A DNA stretch of 64,000 nt, taken from positions 81,417-145,416 of the forward strand of contig CAZDXB010000005.1 in NCBI GenBank assembly GCA_964509335.1, given 5' to 3'. Positions 1 to 8,550 of this stretch are shown here, in pieces; position 1 is the stretch's first letter, and the number at the start of each line of letters is the position of its first letter. The translations under genes were made by a program, and so were the position numbers. This stretch comes from CAZDXB01 sp964509335 (GTDB lineage: Bacteria > Bacteroidota > Ignavibacteria > Kapaibacteriales > UBA2268). The notes under the pieces were generated by a model, which saw only the letters and a list, made by a program, of their open reading frames with translations, was not told the origin of the DNA and did not search any database.

Positions 1-211
1 CTCTTTTCCCTTGAAGATTATATCTCTCAATATAGTATTTAATAAGACTGGCGGAATAACCTTCTTTATATTTGAACCAACGATATATTGGGCTTGTTTT
101 GTTTGCTTGGAAGCTAATTAATTTACGATTGAGGAATCTATCTTCAGATAGTTTAGATTGAAACTTTTGCAATAATTCGTTTCTATATTCTGTTTTGCTT
201 AATACTTGCAT
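1..211 (-). CDS. DNA methyltransferase, N-terminal fragment (clipped by window edge)
   Basis: An open frame starts at an ATG (complement of 209-211) and runs off the left edge, giving 70 codons. The translation contains the segment RWFKYKEGYSASLIKYYIER followed by YNLQGKR. In many N4/N6 site-specific DNA methylases a 'W-F-x-Y-K-x-x-Y-S-x-x-L-V-x-x-x-L' segment sits just before the DPFxGxGT SAM-binding motif, so the next residues off the edge should be that motif. The family call is by pattern only, and the catalytic motifs lie outside the window. The coding strand points away from the MITE at 444-647. It is probably part of a restriction-modification or orphan methylase locus to the left. Confidence 0.5.
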   Translation of the reverse strand, partial: MQVLSKTEYRNELLQKFQSKLSEDRFLNRKLISFQANKTSPIYRWFKYKEGYSASLIKYYIERYNLQGKR

Positions 212-443
212 TATATCAATATAGTTTATTTTATCAATAGAGGTTTTAAAAGTTATTAAAAATAAAGCTTAGCGTTACAATTTACGTCAGAAAAAACAAA
301 GAAACAAATAAGTATTTTGAAAAATTCAACTGTATTAATTAGAATATCGAGATTTCTGTAGCTTATCCCCTCCCCACAAATACCGAGCGCTAAGAAACAT
401 AATATTCCTCTTTCCTAATCCAACTATCTCTCAATTCGCTTTA

Positions 444-647
444 GAGAGCGTCTATAAACTCAATTGTGTGAATGTTTTTATCCTTTTCCCAAATACGATT
501 CCATTAACAATCGTCTTCTCTGGATTCCCAATCAAGTTGGGAATGACTTCTATACGTCATTCTGGCGCAAGCGGGAATCCAATAATAAAGGTTTTTTGAC
601 GCGTCAAATACTAAAAAAGCTCTTAATATTACTTTTTAGACAGCCTC
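444..647. mobile_element. MITE copy C (divergent, 204 bp)
   Basis: This non-autonomous element is bounded by imperfect inverted ends (GAGAGCGTCTATAAACTC at the left, complement GAGGCTGTCTAAAAA at the right). It is flanked by a 4-bp direct duplication TTTA at 440-443 and 648-651. The ends match the two 153-bp elements at 37423-37575 and 62338-62490. The interior differs: it holds a nested inverted pair near 520-585 (GGATTCCC...GGGAATGAC and GTCATTC...GGGAATCC) of the common intergenic REP/dRS3-like kind. No transposase is encoded. The right-hand duplication supplies the TAA stop codon of the neighbouring siroheme gene. The rest of the 212-648 gap (212-440) is AT-rich and shows nothing I recognise. 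Confidence 0.6.
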
Positions 648-648
648 T

Positions 649-1299
649 TTAACCCCCAACTCCCTCCAGTATCTTAGCCAGTCGCGCTTTGGCTTCTCGT
701 TTTCCTTCTACTTGGATAATGTCGAGCCAATCGATAGCGGCGAACTCATCGAAGGCTTTCTTTCGTTTGTCGGGGTCGTAGTAAGCGCCGGAGCCAATCA
801 TTTTTTCGCGCAACTCGCCGGCTAAATCGACTACTTCCGCGTAATCTTCGGGGAATATCTTCTGCAATTTCTTTCTCGTCTCGCGAACGAAGAAAGGCGC
901 CGCTCCCTGCGAAGCGACCGATATTGTCAGATTGCCGCGCTTAATCGTGCCGGGCATAATAAAATTGCAGCGTTCGGGAACATCGGCTACGTTGAGCAAA
1001 ACGCCCGCTTCGTCGCAGTCCTTCTTGACGGCGAGGTCCGCTTCGTCGTCGCCGGTAGCGCAGAAAACCAACTTGAAGCGCGCGGCGTCTCCTCGCTCGT
1101 ATTTCCTGCGGATTAGCTCAATCTCGCCGCTTTCGTTCAGCTTTTCGATTTCCGGCTCTACCTTGGGTGCGATAACGACGGGCTTGCCGCCGAATTCCAG
1201 CAGATTATGGATTTTCCGTAACGCGACCGCGCCGCCCCCGACGACTAACGCGGGGAAGCGGCTCAAGTCGATTAACAAGGGAAAGTAATTTTTATCCAT
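649..1299 (-). CDS. Precorrin-2 dehydrogenase / sirohydrochlorin ferrochelatase (Met8/CysG-N type)
   Basis: The enzyme oxidises precorrin-2 to sirohydrochlorin with NAD+, and Met8-type proteins may also chelate iron to give siroheme. The 216-residue protein has the N-terminal Rossmann segment ALVVGGGAVALRKIHNLLEF (about 17-36), the second-strand segment FKLVFCATGDDEAD (75-88) and the characteristic NFIMPGTIKRGNLTISVASQ block (111-130), then a short helical dimerisation region. The length fits a stand-alone dehydrogenase without the SUMT methylase half of CysG. No other tetrapyrrole gene is in view. The ATG at 1299 is 3 bp below the end of the frameshifted ferritin-like gene, so the two may share a transcript. 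Confidence 0.9.
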   Translation of the reverse strand: MDKNYFPLLIDLSRFPALVVGGGAVALRKIHNLLEFGGKPVVIAPKVEPEIEKLNESGEIELIRRKYERGDAARFKLVFCATGDDEADLAVKKDCDEAGVLLNVADVPERCNFIMPGTIKRGNLTISVASQGAAPFFVRETRKKLQKIFPEDYAEVVDLAGELREKMIGSGAYYDPDKRKKAFDEFAAIDWLDIIQVEGKREAKARLAKILEGVGG

Positions 1300-1760
1300 T
1301 TAAGTCCAACTATCTTCTATTCCTCTGAATTTGCTTTCGGTGAGAATGTATTTCATTATTTGCGTCGTATGCCTTTTCTCCGCCTCTATTATCGGCTCCA
1401 GTTCGTTCCCGCCGATAACGTCTTGGATGCCGATATAATTTGGTATGTGTTTTTCAAGACTTCTTCAGGTTTTACGTTAACGTCGATTTTCTTCATTTTC
1501 GGGAAGAATTTGGAAATGTCGCAAGCTTTCAGGAAAACCTCTTTATCCTCGTCTATATGATATTCCTTTTCGGACACTTTGCCGAGCAGTTCGGTAAAGC
1601 GCTTCTTGTGCGCCGCTTCGTCTTTTGCTAGTTTTTCGAATACGCTCTTAAGCTCTTGATTTTGTGAAAGTTTGTCGGCGAGTTCCTTGTAAAAACTAAC
1701 TCCCAATTCTTCCGCTATAATAGCCGTTTGCACGATTTCCTTCATAGTTAGTTTAGCCAT
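1300..1760 (-). pseudogene. Ferritin-like / rubrerythrin-type protein, frameshifted
   Basis: The 5' part (1760 down to about 1430) encodes a ferritin-like diiron four-helix protein: MAKLTMKEIVQTAIIAEELG, then the E-x-x-H metal motif in KDEAAHKKRF. In that frame the product ends at 1389 with an unrelated tail (SKTLSAGTNWSR). In a second frame the expected family C terminus continues to a stop at 1300-1302, including YIGIQDVIGGNELEPIIEAE and KRHTTQIMKYILTESKFRG, with the second E-x-x-H motif. The switch lies at about 1430-1455 and also seems to have removed part of the third helix. Either the gene is dead or this is an assembly error. The intact protein would act in peroxide or oxygen defence. 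Confidence 0.75.
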
Positions 1761-1862
1761 TTTTGCACTCGTTATTACGGTTTTAATTCGTTTGACTTTC
1801 TATTAATCACTAAACACGCATCCCTATGGTATGACAAATATTTAGTTGAGTTTTATACGGTT

Positions 1863-2306
1863 CTATTGTTTTTTCATCTCTTTATATGATTTTATTCCGT
1901 ATCCGCTTCCCAAACCGCCGGCAAAAGCTACTATTATTTCCAACACTTCCGTGAATAAGTCCTGATTTGTATAGACGAGAAATACGGTAAGAAAAACAAA
2001 TAAAGCAATAAATACAATTATATAAATCAAAGTATAGCGTCTGCTTGCTTTAGCGTCTTCGAATTCATTTTCGCTGTCGTTGGCGGCTAGTTCAAGAATC
2101 TTGTCGATGTGTTTTTCGTTTAATTTTTCTGAAATTGGCGAATGTAAGCCGCTAAATCTTTGCATCGAAATACCCATTTCAACTGTTCGGCGTATCTCGG
2201 GCGGCAATTCCTCAAATGAATCTTCTTCTTGCTTTTTTGCGTTGCTTTTTTCAGATTCCTCTTTTCTAAATTCCTTCTTTTCAGTATTGTCGTTTTCCGT
2301 CGCCAT
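1863..2306 (-). CDS. DUF2335-like predicted membrane protein
   Basis: The protein has a charged, low-complexity N terminus rich in E and K, then a segment with ELPPEIRRTVEM and SPISEKLNEKHIDKILELA. Two closely spaced hydrophobic helices follow (YTLIYIIVFIALFVFLTVFL, then a helix ending in a Gly-rich GGLGSGYG), and a short basic tail. This layout (soluble helical head followed by a C-terminal hairpin of two membrane helices) resembles the DUF2335 family of small membrane proteins, whose function is unknown. A TTG two codons upstream is an alternative start, but ATG at 2306 is the more natural choice. It lies 18 bp after the next gene upstream, so they form a pair. Confidence 0.55.
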   Translation of the reverse strand: MATENDNTEKKEFRKEESEKSNAKKQEEDSFEELPPEIRRTVEMGISMQRFSGLHSPISEKLNEKHIDKILELAANDSENEFEDAKASRRYTLIYIIVFIALFVFLTVFLVYTNQDLFTEVLEIIVAFAGGLGSGYGIKSYKEMKKQ

Positions 2307-2324
2307 AAACAAACTAGATTAAAT

Positions 2325-2597
2325 CTAATGTAAGTAATCTTCAATGATTTTATTAAATTTCCCGACTATTTTCTTATCCATTTCGTTTTCAATATAATTA
2401 GAACAAACTATGCTTATTAGTTTATCGAACTGCTTCTCGTTGATTTCTCTTTTGTTCTTTAAATTATACAAATAACTTATCATATTCTTTAAAGAACTAA
2501 TATTCTTGTCGCCGGTTCTTCCGCCGCTTTTTTTAATGACGCTTTTAATAACCGAATTCGATATTGCGTCGCAGCTTATATTTGCCAAATGATCCAT
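2325..2597 (-). CDS. Small hypothetical protein
   Basis: The 90-residue protein is soluble, basic and mostly helical (KNMISYLYNLKNKREINEKQ, KIVGKFNKIIEDYLH), with no signal peptide or membrane helix. I do not recognise a family. It is transcribed directly before the DUF2335-like membrane protein, which suggests the two function together. Base composition is more AT-rich than in the flanking metabolic genes, as is usual for recently acquired pairs. It could be the cytoplasmic partner of the membrane protein. Confidence 0.5.
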   Translation of the reverse strand: MDHLANISCDAISNSVIKSVIKKSGGRTGDKNISSLKNMISYLYNLKNKREINEKQFDKLISIVCSNYIENEMDKKIVGKFNKIIEDYLH

Positions 2598-2709
2598 TTT
2601 GAATATAGTACCTGTTTAACCTTTTTTAATAAGATAAAACAAATATATAATATTAATCGTTTACAAACAAATGTTTCATTTAAATAGTCCTAAAGCGTTA
2701 TTTCGCTCC

Positions 2710-3762
2710 TCACTTCTTAACGTCCACTCCGCCGTTGTCTGTGTGCAAGAGCGTTGACCACGTTCCTCCAATCCATCCGTTGTATTCGTCGAGGAAGAAC
2801 AAATCGTAAAAATTCTCTCTTTTTCTCGGCGATGTTTGTTTTTGCCAACTATCTCCGCCGTCGGTGGTTTTCAGTATAGTCGAATAATATCCGCAGGCGT
2901 AGCCTACGGAGGAGTTTAGAAATTGGATGTCGGAAATATGATATTCCGCCTTTTTGACTTCTAGAGAATTCCAACTATCTCCGCCGTCGGTAGTTTTAAT
3001 GATAAATCCGTTTTCTCCGCAAGCGAATCCTAAATTTTCGCCGACAAAATCAATAGAATATAAAAACGATATGTCGTTTTGGTGAACTTTATACCAAGTT
3101 TCTCCTCCGTCTTCGGTTTTGAAGATTCTGCCGTATCCTTTGTTATTAGGATACTGACCGCCGCCGACAATCCAGCCGACTAGCGGATTTGCGAAAACGA
3201 TTTCGTTGAAAGAAAGATTAGGCTCCGTTCCGAGCGATGCTTCTTCCCAGTTTTCGCCGCCGTCGGTAGTTTTTAGAGCTTTGCCATACCAACCGATAGC
3301 CCAGCCAATTTGTTCGTCGATGAATTTTATAGATAGTATTGCGTTCAGATTTCTATTGTCGTAATTCATTTTGTTCCAATTTCTGCCTCCGTCCTCTGAG
3401 TAGTACATCCTGCCGTCGTTCCCAGCCGCCCATCCTTTAGTTCTATTCAAAAAATAAACCGTTCGCAAGTATTCGCTAATCTGGTTGGAGCTTTGGTCTT
3501 CGAAGTATCCGCTTTCCCAAGTCTCTCCGCCGTCGGTAGTCCGGAAGATTTTCGCGTAATAAGTAGAATCGTAATTCTTATAATAACTTCCGCAAATCCA
3601 TCCGTTAAGAGAATCGACAAAAAATACGGAAGTAACGTCCACTACGTCGTCGCCGACGTTTTGTTCTTCCCAACCGAACTTTTCATAATAAACCGCGTCC
3701 TCGCCGCAAGCGAACAATACTAATAGAAGCGACAATAGCCATAAATACTTAATCGTTTTCAT
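2710..3762 (-). CDS. Ycf48/BNR-type beta-propeller lipoprotein
   Basis: An N-terminal signal peptide ends in a lipobox (LLVLFAC, Cys at about 19), so the mature protein is lipid-anchored. The rest consists of about seven repeats of roughly 45 residues. Each carries the blade motif [KR]-T-T/E-D-G-G-x-x-W (for example FRTTDGGETW, LKTTDGGENW, IKTTDGGDSW) preceded by G-W/G-Y-A-x-G segments. This is the sevenfold Ycf48/HCF136-like propeller. In non-photosynthetic Bacteroidota such proteins are surface or periplasmic proteins of unknown ligand. The last blade is degenerate (LHTDNGGVD). It stands alone, with intergenic gaps on both sides. Confidence 0.85.
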   Translation of the reverse strand: MKTIKYLWLLSLLLVLFACGEDAVYYEKFGWEEQNVGDDVVDVTSVFFVDSLNGWICGSYYKNYDSTYYAKIFRTTDGGETWESGYFEDQSSNQISEYLRTVYFLNRTKGWAAGNDGRMYYSEDGGRNWNKMNYDNRNLNAILSIKFIDEQIGWAIGWYGKALKTTDGGENWEEASLGTEPNLSFNEIVFANPLVGWIVGGGQYPNNKGYGRIFKTEDGGETWYKVHQNDISFLYSIDFVGENLGFACGENGFIIKTTDGGDSWNSLEVKKAEYHISDIQFLNSSVGYACGYYSTILKTTDGGDSWQKQTSPRKRENFYDLFFLDEYNGWIGGTWSTLLHTDNGGVDVKK

Positions 3763-3970
3763 AAAGTTTCCATCGCTTAATTTTTAAATTTATCGAATTT
3801 AATAAATAATTATTTACTGAAGTAACCGACGTTATGAATTTTGATTTCGCCAAAGTCTAATACCCGTCCCTCTTAGTTATCAGTTGTTTGGTTGAAGTTT
3901 TAATATTTATTTTTTTGACGGCGAATCTCGTATCATATTGCAAAGCTTGTTTCTACGAGGAGCGCCGCTG

Positions 3971-4513
3971 CTATTCCTCAAAGCTTTGCCATTTTCTTAA
4001 AGCTTCGAAAACGCCAACTCCCGCGGCGACGGCGACGTTTAGAGAATGCTTGACCCCGAACATTGGAATTTCTACCGCGTCGTCGCAAACTCGGATGATT
4101 TTGTCGTCTAATCCGGTTAATTCGTTTCCCAGAACTAAGCACAATGGATACTCTTCTCTCCGAAAGGTATCGTAGCGCCGCTTTTTATCCGTCAGCTCTA
4201 ATGCAATTGTTTTAACTCTACGTTCTTTTAGCTCGTTTATCGCTTCGAAAATGTCTTCTTTGTAGTTCCAAGGGACTGAATCCACAGCGCCCAAAGCCGT
4301 CTTTTCGATTTCCTTTCTGGGGGGCGAGGGAGTAAATCCCGTAAGAATCAATTCGGAAACTAGCGCGCAATCGCAAGTCCTGAAAATTGAGCCGACGTTG
4401 TAAAGGCTTCTGATATTGTGCGCTATTAAATAAATCGGCTTTCTGTCAGCTTCCATCGCCTCTTCCGGCGTCTGCCTTTCCTTCAGTATCTCTTCGTGCG
4501 TTAACTTTCTCAA
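3971..4513 (-). CDS. TrmH/SpoU-family RNA 2'-O-methyltransferase
   Basis: This SPOUT-fold methylase transfers a methyl group from SAM to a ribose 2'-OH of tRNA or rRNA. All three SpoU motifs are visible in the 180 residues: motif 1 NIRSLYNVGSIFRT (about 33-46), motif 2 LVLGNELTGL (about 128-137) and motif 3 IPMFGVKHSLNVAVAAGV (about 148-165). There is no N-terminal L30e-like RNA-binding domain, so it is the short form and its target cannot be deduced. It is a monocistronic gene, divergent from the large T9SS cargo gene at 4670. Confidence 0.9.
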   Translation of the reverse strand: MRKLTHEEILKERQTPEEAMEADRKPIYLIAHNIRSLYNVGSIFRTCDCALVSELILTGFTPSPPRKEIEKTALGAVDSVPWNYKEDIFEAINELKERRVKTIALELTDKKRRYDTFRREEYPLCLVLGNELTGLDDKIIRVCDDAVEIPMFGVKHSLNVAVAAGVGVFEALRKWQSFEE

Positions 4514-4669
4514 AAGCTCGCTCTTTTTTTGTTGGTTTTTAAAAATAAAAAGTTTATTATAGAGTCCAATATATTAATATAATAGCTTATATTAAAACAA
4601 AACCGTTTATTTGAGGAACGGAGAAAAGAGCCGTAGGTAATAAGCGCTTAAAATTAATCTATAGATAAA

Positions 4670-7600
4670 ATGAACAGGCTTCTCCGAAATAGCGTTTCTC
4701 TAATTTTAATAAGTTTTTTGGCTTTGTCAAACTCCCTGTCGCAGAGCGAATATTTTGACACGAAAGGCAAAGAATTTTGGTTTGCTTTTCCTCCTAATTA
4801 TCACAACCACTTCTATTCCAGTCATCCGGAGTTGTCGCGCGGCGATTCGCTTTATGTTTTTATTATGGCTGAAGCGCCGACAAGCGGTGTAATTGAATAC
4901 ACGGAAAGAAGCGGAATTACTCGCCGACATAATTTTTCAATAAATTCGCCGAATCAACTCCATAAATTCGCAGTGTCCTTTAATGAATACGAAACCTCGG
5001 GGCGCAACAGAAGCGGACGCATAGTTTCCGACGACGATTCGACCAACTGGAACGAAAAAATCGCCAAGAATTCATTTCACGTTGTAACCGACGAAGAAGT
5101 AACGGTTTACGCTCACAATCAAGCGGTTTACACCAGCGACGCGTTTTTAGCGTTGCCGGAGGACGTTTTGGGGACGGAATATTATATTATGTCCTATCGT
5201 AGCGACGGACACCCTTACGAAGTAAACGGCGATACTTACGAATATTCGAATAGTACGCCCTCTCAATTTATAATAATTTCGGCGGAGGATAACAACGAAA
5301 TAATAATCGAACCGTCCGCCCCGACTAAACGACACGGAACAACGACCCAGCGGGTAACTCTGAACGAAGGGGACGTGTATTTGGTTCAAGCGAGAGTTAC
5401 CGAAAGTTCGGAAAAGACTGATTTAACGGGAACAAGAATTGCCTCGTCAAAACCCGTAGCGGTTCTCGCCGGTCAGCAGAGAGCGCTCGCGCCCGTTGAT
5501 AATATTTACTTAAGGTCCCGCGATTACCTAATAGAACAACTTCCTCCGGTGAAAACTTGGGGAAAAAACGCTTTTATTATCCCTTACGAAAAGCCTAGAG
5601 ACGCTACGAATAGTCCGGGCGATTTGTACAGGGTTTTAGCGGCTAAAGACAACACTACTTTATATATAGACGGCTCGGTTTACGCAAATATAGACGCGGG
5701 TGAATTTTTGGAAGAAATTGTTTCGCGTCCGATATCTATCGGAGCCGACAAACCCATTTTGGCGGCGCAAATAAAGAAAACTTCTTTAAGCGCGTCGGAC
5801 GAAGGACAATACCCCGCTGGCGACCCTTTCTTAGCCATCCTTCCTCCAAAAGAGCAATTCCAAAAATCCTACTTGGTTTGCAATATTCAAGCGAAAGAAA
5901 CGGAGACTTACGAAGTATTTGACGAAACCCGTCCAACGGGCGATTACATAGACGCTTACGAGAAACATTATATCGCTATAGTCTCGCCGAACGCCGCAAT
6001 CGCTTCCGTAAAAATCGACGGCGCCGCCGTAAATAGTAATATGTTTCTGAACGTCGCTAATTCAAATTATTCTTACGCTTCATTCGACGTCTCCGAAGGT
6101 TTGCATAGCGTCGAAGCCGACGAAGAAATCGGCGTTTACGTTTACGGCTACGGCGAAATTAACTCATACGGTTACGTCGGCGGAATGAGTATGAAACCCA
6201 TAAATAACATTAAACCTACAATCCAAACGAATATCGATTGCTACACAATCGAAGGATTCGTTTATCAATCCGACACTTTAGGCACAAAACCTAAAATCGG
6301 GACTGTAGAGTTTCCCGATAGTTCAAGAGCGAACGTAAGAATTGATTTTCAAAATATCGACGACTATCGCGTGGATTTCAAAGTCGAGTTGATAGACGAG
6401 TATTTAGACGGGAAATTCGCTATCGAAGCCGTTAACGACTATGATAATTTGATTTCAAAACAATATGAAATTCCGGGGTTCACGGTTGCCTTGGACTCAA
6501 TTGAAAACGATAGAGAAATTCCCGTATTTCGGTCAAATTTAAAAGCGACTAAGACAAATCTTGAGAACTTCACTTTAGAGAATTACGGAGCTTTCGACCA
6601 TACTATAACCGACTCATATTGGAAAAACGGCTCGGGATATACAGTGAGCCAAAATCCTCCTTTCGAAATAAAATCCGATTCGAAAAAGCCCTTTAATATT
6701 ACATTTTATTCAGACATTCAGACTAACGTTTTGGATACCTTGACAATTGAAGACAAATGCGGAGCGCGAGACATTCTCGCGATCGATTTGACTTTTAAAA
6801 TCGACAACGTATATCCCGAAGTCGGTATAATTTTGGACAGTTGCAACAGATTCGGAAAGATAACGGCTACCGACTCAACCTCTTTCGATTGGGGATTAAA
6901 AAGTTTCCGAATATTGAAAACCGTAAATTGCTTCATAGATTCGATTTTAGCGGACGCCAACGTCGTCGAATACTCATTTGAAGTCGTCGACCCATACCAA
7001 GACGCAATATACGAAATAGAAGCTAGGGATTCTGTCGGCAATACTTCAATTTTATCCGATACGATTCAGGGATTTACGATAGACATAACCGCCGACAAAG
7101 AAAGCTCCGACTTAGACTTCGGGTCCGTAAAGCTCGGAGATTTGAATTGTAAAAAATTGAACTTTAGGAATTACGGTTTGTTTAGCTTTAAAATCGAGGA
7201 CCTATTCGTTTATAAGAACGTTGATTTTTCTATTCCGCAAAACCAATATCCCTTGGAGATAGCTCCCGGAGACAGCTCGGAAATTCTCGTGTGCTATCGA
7301 CCCAGAAAAGCTTTTTCGCAAGACTTCGACACTCTGTCGCTTTACTTCAATTGCGAAACGAAAATCGTTTCTTTGACCGGCGAAGGCGACTCGCTGGTTT
7401 ACCGAGGCGAGTCAGAGTGCGGCGCCGACCTGAAGTTCGCCGTTAAAGAAATACCGGAATCTTGCGTATTAAAAAACGTTTCGCCTAATCCCGCGTCGAG
7501 CGAGGTAAATTTCAGGCTAAAAATAATAAAACAAGGGGAGTTGTCTCTTAGAATATACGATTCATACGGCGTCGAAAGGTATAGTGTTAAACGCGACGCT

Positions 7601-7717
7601 CGAAAGGGGATTGTCAAAATAGGTTTGGGGCTAAGCGATTTTCCCGACGGCGTTTATTTCTATCGCCTGTCCGTTGGAGGGAAAATTCTAGCCGGGAAGT
7701 TTATAATATTAAAATAA
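4670..7717 (+). CDS. Giant secreted protein with IgGFc-binding-like domain and T9SS sorting domain
   Basis: The 1015-residue protein begins with a Sec signal peptide (about 1-25). Residues about 30-510 match the IgGFc-binding-protein N-terminal domain layout: the start GKEFWFAFPPNY, then repeated segments such as VTVYAHNQAVYTSDAFLALP, SSKPVAVLAGQQ and GADKPILAAQ. The middle holds Ig-like or Abnormal-spindle-like beta domains (for example DFGSVKLGDLNCKKLNFRNYG). The C-terminal 80 residues (VSPNPASSEVNFRL ... DFPDGVYFYRLSVGGKILAGK) form a type A T9SS sorting domain, so the protein should be exported by the Por system and anchored or released at the surface. A paralogue lies at 50871-53645. A role in adhesion is an inference. 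Confidence 0.88.
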   Translation: MNRLLRNSVSLILISFLALSNSLSQSEYFDTKGKEFWFAFPPNYHNHFYSSHPELSRGDSLYVFIMAEAPTSGVIEYTERSGITRRHNFSINSPNQLHKFAVSFNEYETSGRNRSGRIVSDDDSTNWNEKIAKNSFHVVTDEEVTVYAHNQAVYTSDAFLALPEDVLGTEYYIMSYRSDGHPYEVNGDTYEYSNSTPSQFIIISAEDNNEIIIEPSAPTKRHGTTTQRVTLNEGDVYLVQARVTESSEKTDLTGTRIASSKPVAVLAGQQRALAPVDNIYLRSRDYLIEQLPPVKTWGKNAFIIPYEKPRDATNSPGDLYRVLAAKDNTTLYIDGSVYANIDAGEFLEEIVSRPISIGADKPILAAQIKKTSLSASDEGQYPAGDPFLAILPPKEQFQKSYLVCNIQAKETETYEVFDETRPTGDYIDAYEKHYIAIVSPNAAIASVKIDGAAVNSNMFLNVANSNYSYASFDVSEGLHSVEADEEIGVYVYGYGEINSYGYVGGMSMKPINNIKPTIQTNIDCYTIEGFVYQSDTLGTKPKIGTVEFPDSSRANVRIDFQNIDDYRVDFKVELIDEYLDGKFAIEAVNDYDNLISKQYEIPGFTVALDSIENDREIPVFRSNLKATKTNLENFTLENYGAFDHTITDSYWKNGSGYTVSQNPPFEIKSDSKKPFNITFYSDIQTNVLDTLTIEDKCGARDILAIDLTFKIDNVYPEVGIILDSCNRFGKITATDSTSFDWGLKSFRILKTVNCFIDSILADANVVEYSFEVVDPYQDAIYEIEARDSVGNTSILSDTIQGFTIDITADKESSDLDFGSVKLGDLNCKKLNFRNYGLFSFKIEDLFVYKNVDFSIPQNQYPLEIAPGDSSEILVCYRPRKAFSQDFDTLSLYFNCETKIVSLTGEGDSLVYRGESECGADLKFAVKEIPESCVLKNVSPNPASSEVNFRLKIIKQGELSLRIYDSYGVERYSVKRDARKGIVKIGLGLSDFPDGVYFYRLSVGGKILAGKFIILK

Positions 7718-7720
7718 CAT

Positions 7721-7753
7721 ACTCATCCGATGACTCGGAGTCATCGGATGAGT
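7721..7753. repeat. Perfect 33-bp palindrome between convergent genes
   Basis: Two 16-bp arms (ACTCATCCGATGACTC and its exact complement) are separated by one base. It lies 4 bp after the stop of the T9SS protein and 40 bp from the end of the convergent outer-membrane protein gene. With no clear T tract it may act as a bidirectional transcript-end hairpin. It shares the ACTCAT...ATGAGT ends with the other intergenic palindromes of this window. Confidence 0.75.
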
Positions 7754-7792
7754 TCCACAATCGCCAAAACATTGATGAATCAAGTTTTGCTT

Positions 7793-8311
7793 TTACCAAG
7801 CGTAACCGATTGAGCCGACTAAGCCGAAAGGACTATAATTCAATCCTTCAAGTCCGGCTAAATTGAAGTTTACTACGACTCCCGTTTCCAGAACAAAACC
7901 GTCCCAAATCCATTTGTAAACGGCTTCGCCGCCAATAGTGAAAGTAACTCCGCCATCGTAGGATTTGGCGGCTCCGCCCCAAGTCCAAGTGTCGATTTGA
8001 GCTTTCGGACCTACGGCGAAACCTTCTATCGGGCGTTTTCTGGTTTTAAACAAATCAATGTACCAACGGTAAGAACCGCCGACTCCGTATCCAACCCAAT
8101 CTCCGATTGTGAAAAGATATCCGCCGGCAGTAAAAGAGTTTTTCTTTGAAAGTTGTCCTTCGTATAAAGCGTTCAAGCTACCGAAAGCCAATCCGATTGG
8201 ATTGACGGTTATGGCTTGAGAGTAACTCGCCTTTCGCGCTTTACTTTCCTGAGTAGTCAAAGTTAAAGCAAGAGCTAAGATTACGAAAAAAGCGGTGATT
8301 TTGAACTTCAT
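7793..8311 (-). CDS. Predicted outer-membrane beta-barrel protein
   Basis: After a signal peptide (MKFKITAFFVILALALTLTT, cleaved near SKA) the mature protein consists of alternating amphipathic strands rich in Gly and aromatic residues (GVGGSYRWYIDLF, GGEAVYKWIWDGFVLETGVV). It ends in an aromatic residue (SIGYAW), typical of an eight-stranded small barrel such as the DUF3575-like proteins. I chose the ATG at 8311, which has GGAGG about 8 bases upstream, over the TTG two codons earlier. It is probably a structural or pore protein of unknown substrate. Confidence 0.65.
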   Translation of the reverse strand: MKFKITAFFVILALALTLTTQESKARKASYSQAITVNPIGLAFGSLNALYEGQLSKKNSFTAGGYLFTIGDWVGYGVGGSYRWYIDLFKTRKRPIEGFAVGPKAQIDTWTWGGAAKSYDGGVTFTIGGEAVYKWIWDGFVLETGVVVNFNLAGLEGLNYSPFGLVGSIGYAW

Positions 8312-8433
8312 ATACAAACCTCCAATAAAAAATAGTTAAACTACAAATAGTCTTAAGACAATTTAATACTTTTCGATTTTTAACGAAAGCGATTTATAAG
8401 AAAACAATGAAAATTCGTTAATGCCGCCAATCG

Positions 8434-8474
8434 TTTTCCACAGATTGCAAAAGTTGTTAACGTAGTTTTCCACA
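8434..8474 (+). other. Pair of TTTTCCACA sites (DnaA-box-like)
   Basis: TTTTCCACA occurs at 8434-8442 and again at 8466-8474, same orientation, 32 bp apart. They lie in an AT-rich 239-bp gap between the outer-membrane protein start and the nusB stop. Each differs by one base from the TTATCCACA DnaA box. Two sites alone do not make an origin, and they could be a titration or regulatory site or chance. Confidence 0.25.
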
Positions 8475-8550
8475 AAGCGTGCGGTTTTTTGATTAAACCT
8501 TTATTTTTTAAAAACATCAGAGGTTTTAAAAATTTATTATTTGACAAGAT

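Noticed and set aside
464..652. 62-codon open frame ending in FLTRQILKKLLILLFRQPL
   Set aside because: It lies within the MITE and its nested REP-like pair; the protein is a by-product of the repeat sequence.
932..1288. 118-codon frame opposite the siroheme gene
   Set aside because: Antisense shadow of a well-supported gene.
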